A DNA stretch of 12,057 nucleotides from an uncultured Gammaproteobacteria bacterium (lineage in GTDB: Bacteria > Pseudomonadota > Gammaproteobacteria > Pseudomonadales > UBA5518). The DNA lies in NCBI GenBank assembly GCA_903921135.1, contig CAIXOY010000005.1, forward strand, positions 1-12,057, read 5' to 3'. The notes beneath the pieces were generated by a model, which saw only the letters and a program-made list of their open reading frames with translations, was not told where the DNA came from and searched no databases. Shown piece after piece: positions 11,868 through 12,057 of this stretch; positions within the stretch are counted from its first letter, which is position 1, and each line of letters opens with the position of its first letter. Position numbers and translations under genes: made by a program.

Positions 11868-11888
11868 ATCGCGAGCATGTCCCGCTAC
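11868..11888 (+). repeat. decayed REP copy overlapping the ferredoxin stop codon
   Basis: These 21 bases match the first 21 of the REP unit at 17 positions. The hairpin core has one mismatch (GCGAG against CCCGC). The ferredoxin stop codon, TAG on the minus strand (11887-11885), falls inside the copy. Confidence 0.5.
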
Positions 11889-12057
11889 GAGGAATGGGTG
11901 GCGGTACCCAGCCCCGCCAGCTTTATCAGAAGTGTCTCCCGTGATTCCACGTACGCAGGATCGTCCGGGATGCAGTCCACCGGACAGACAGTGCGGCACT
12001 GCGGCTCATCGAAGTGACCCACGCACTCGGTGCAGCGCGAGGGGTCGATCTGGTAGA
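11885..12057 (-). CDS. fdx: 2[4Fe-4S] ferredoxin (YfhL/Allochromatium type), C-terminal part
   Basis: The last 56 residues of a small ferredoxin; the N terminus is cut by the right edge. The visible cluster-binding pattern is CTECVGHFDEPQC (fragment residues 8-20), then TVCPVDCIP (22-30): C-X2-C-X8-C-X3-CP with a further Cys four residues on. This is the pattern of the Allochromatium vinosum-type 2[4Fe-4S] ferredoxins, which include YfhL and Pseudomonas Fdx1, electron carriers of low potential with no firmly fixed partner. The tail ending in TATHSS is somewhat unlike Pseudomonas, and the stop lies within a REP-like sequence. In P. aeruginosa the homologue lies near mutM and next to coaD, so coaD may lie beyond the window. 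Confidence 0.93.
   Translation of the reverse strand, partial: YQIDPSRCTECVGHFDEPQCRTVCPVDCIPDDPAYVESRETLLIKLAGLGTATHSS

Overview
The window is a GC-rich chromosomal segment from a gammaproteobacterium, probably of the Pseudomonadales kind. Three things suggest this. The gene order gmk-yicC-rph-crc-pyrE and coaBC-algC-argB resembles Pseudomonas. The linkage radC-rpmB-rpmG-mutM resembles the E. coli cluster coaD-mutM-rpmGB-radC-coaBC-dut-slmA-pyrE-rph-yicC. The Crc-like protein and the 'GTGGGAGCGGGC...GCCCGC' type of REP palindrome also fit pseudomonads and their relatives. The genus cannot be fixed from this sequence.

Layout. At the left edge, minus strand, yicC overlaps the start of a truncated gmk (RNA metabolism, GMP kinase). 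Divergent from yicC is rph (RNase PH), which converges on a Crc-like ExoIII-fold gene. Divergent from crc is pyrE (UMP synthesis), followed by a secreted DUF4124/coiled-coil protein. These converge on a long minus-strand unit coaBC-algC-argB-slmA, which covers CoA synthesis, sugar-phosphate mutase, arginine synthesis and nucleoid occlusion. Divergent from coaBC is radC, then a ribosomal protein operon rpmB-rpmG with a good promoter and a clear intrinsic terminator, then mutM. mutM converges on a truncated minus-strand 2[4Fe-4S] ferredoxin gene. The gap between them holds a REP cluster.

Most genes are complete, conserved housekeeping genes with intact motifs, and I see no phage, transposase, CRISPR, tRNA or rRNA. 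No gene-free stretch exceeds 300 bases. The largest gaps are 11704-11884 (REP cluster), 2678-2823 (crc/pyrE promoters), 10248-10386 (rpmB promoter and leader) and 1027-1162 (yicC/rph promoters).

Points worth a second look: AlgC carries a roughly 370-residue N-terminal extension with two membrane segments and a predicted periplasmic domain, plus a possible internal start that would give a soluble enzyme. The dut gene usually found next to coaBC is absent. The Crc-like protein has lost several ExoIII catalytic residues in a pattern different from Pseudomonas Crc. The REP cluster includes an inverted copy with a compensatory base-pair swap and a decayed copy that contains the ferredoxin stop codon. 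I did not find convincing evidence of a wholly new system.
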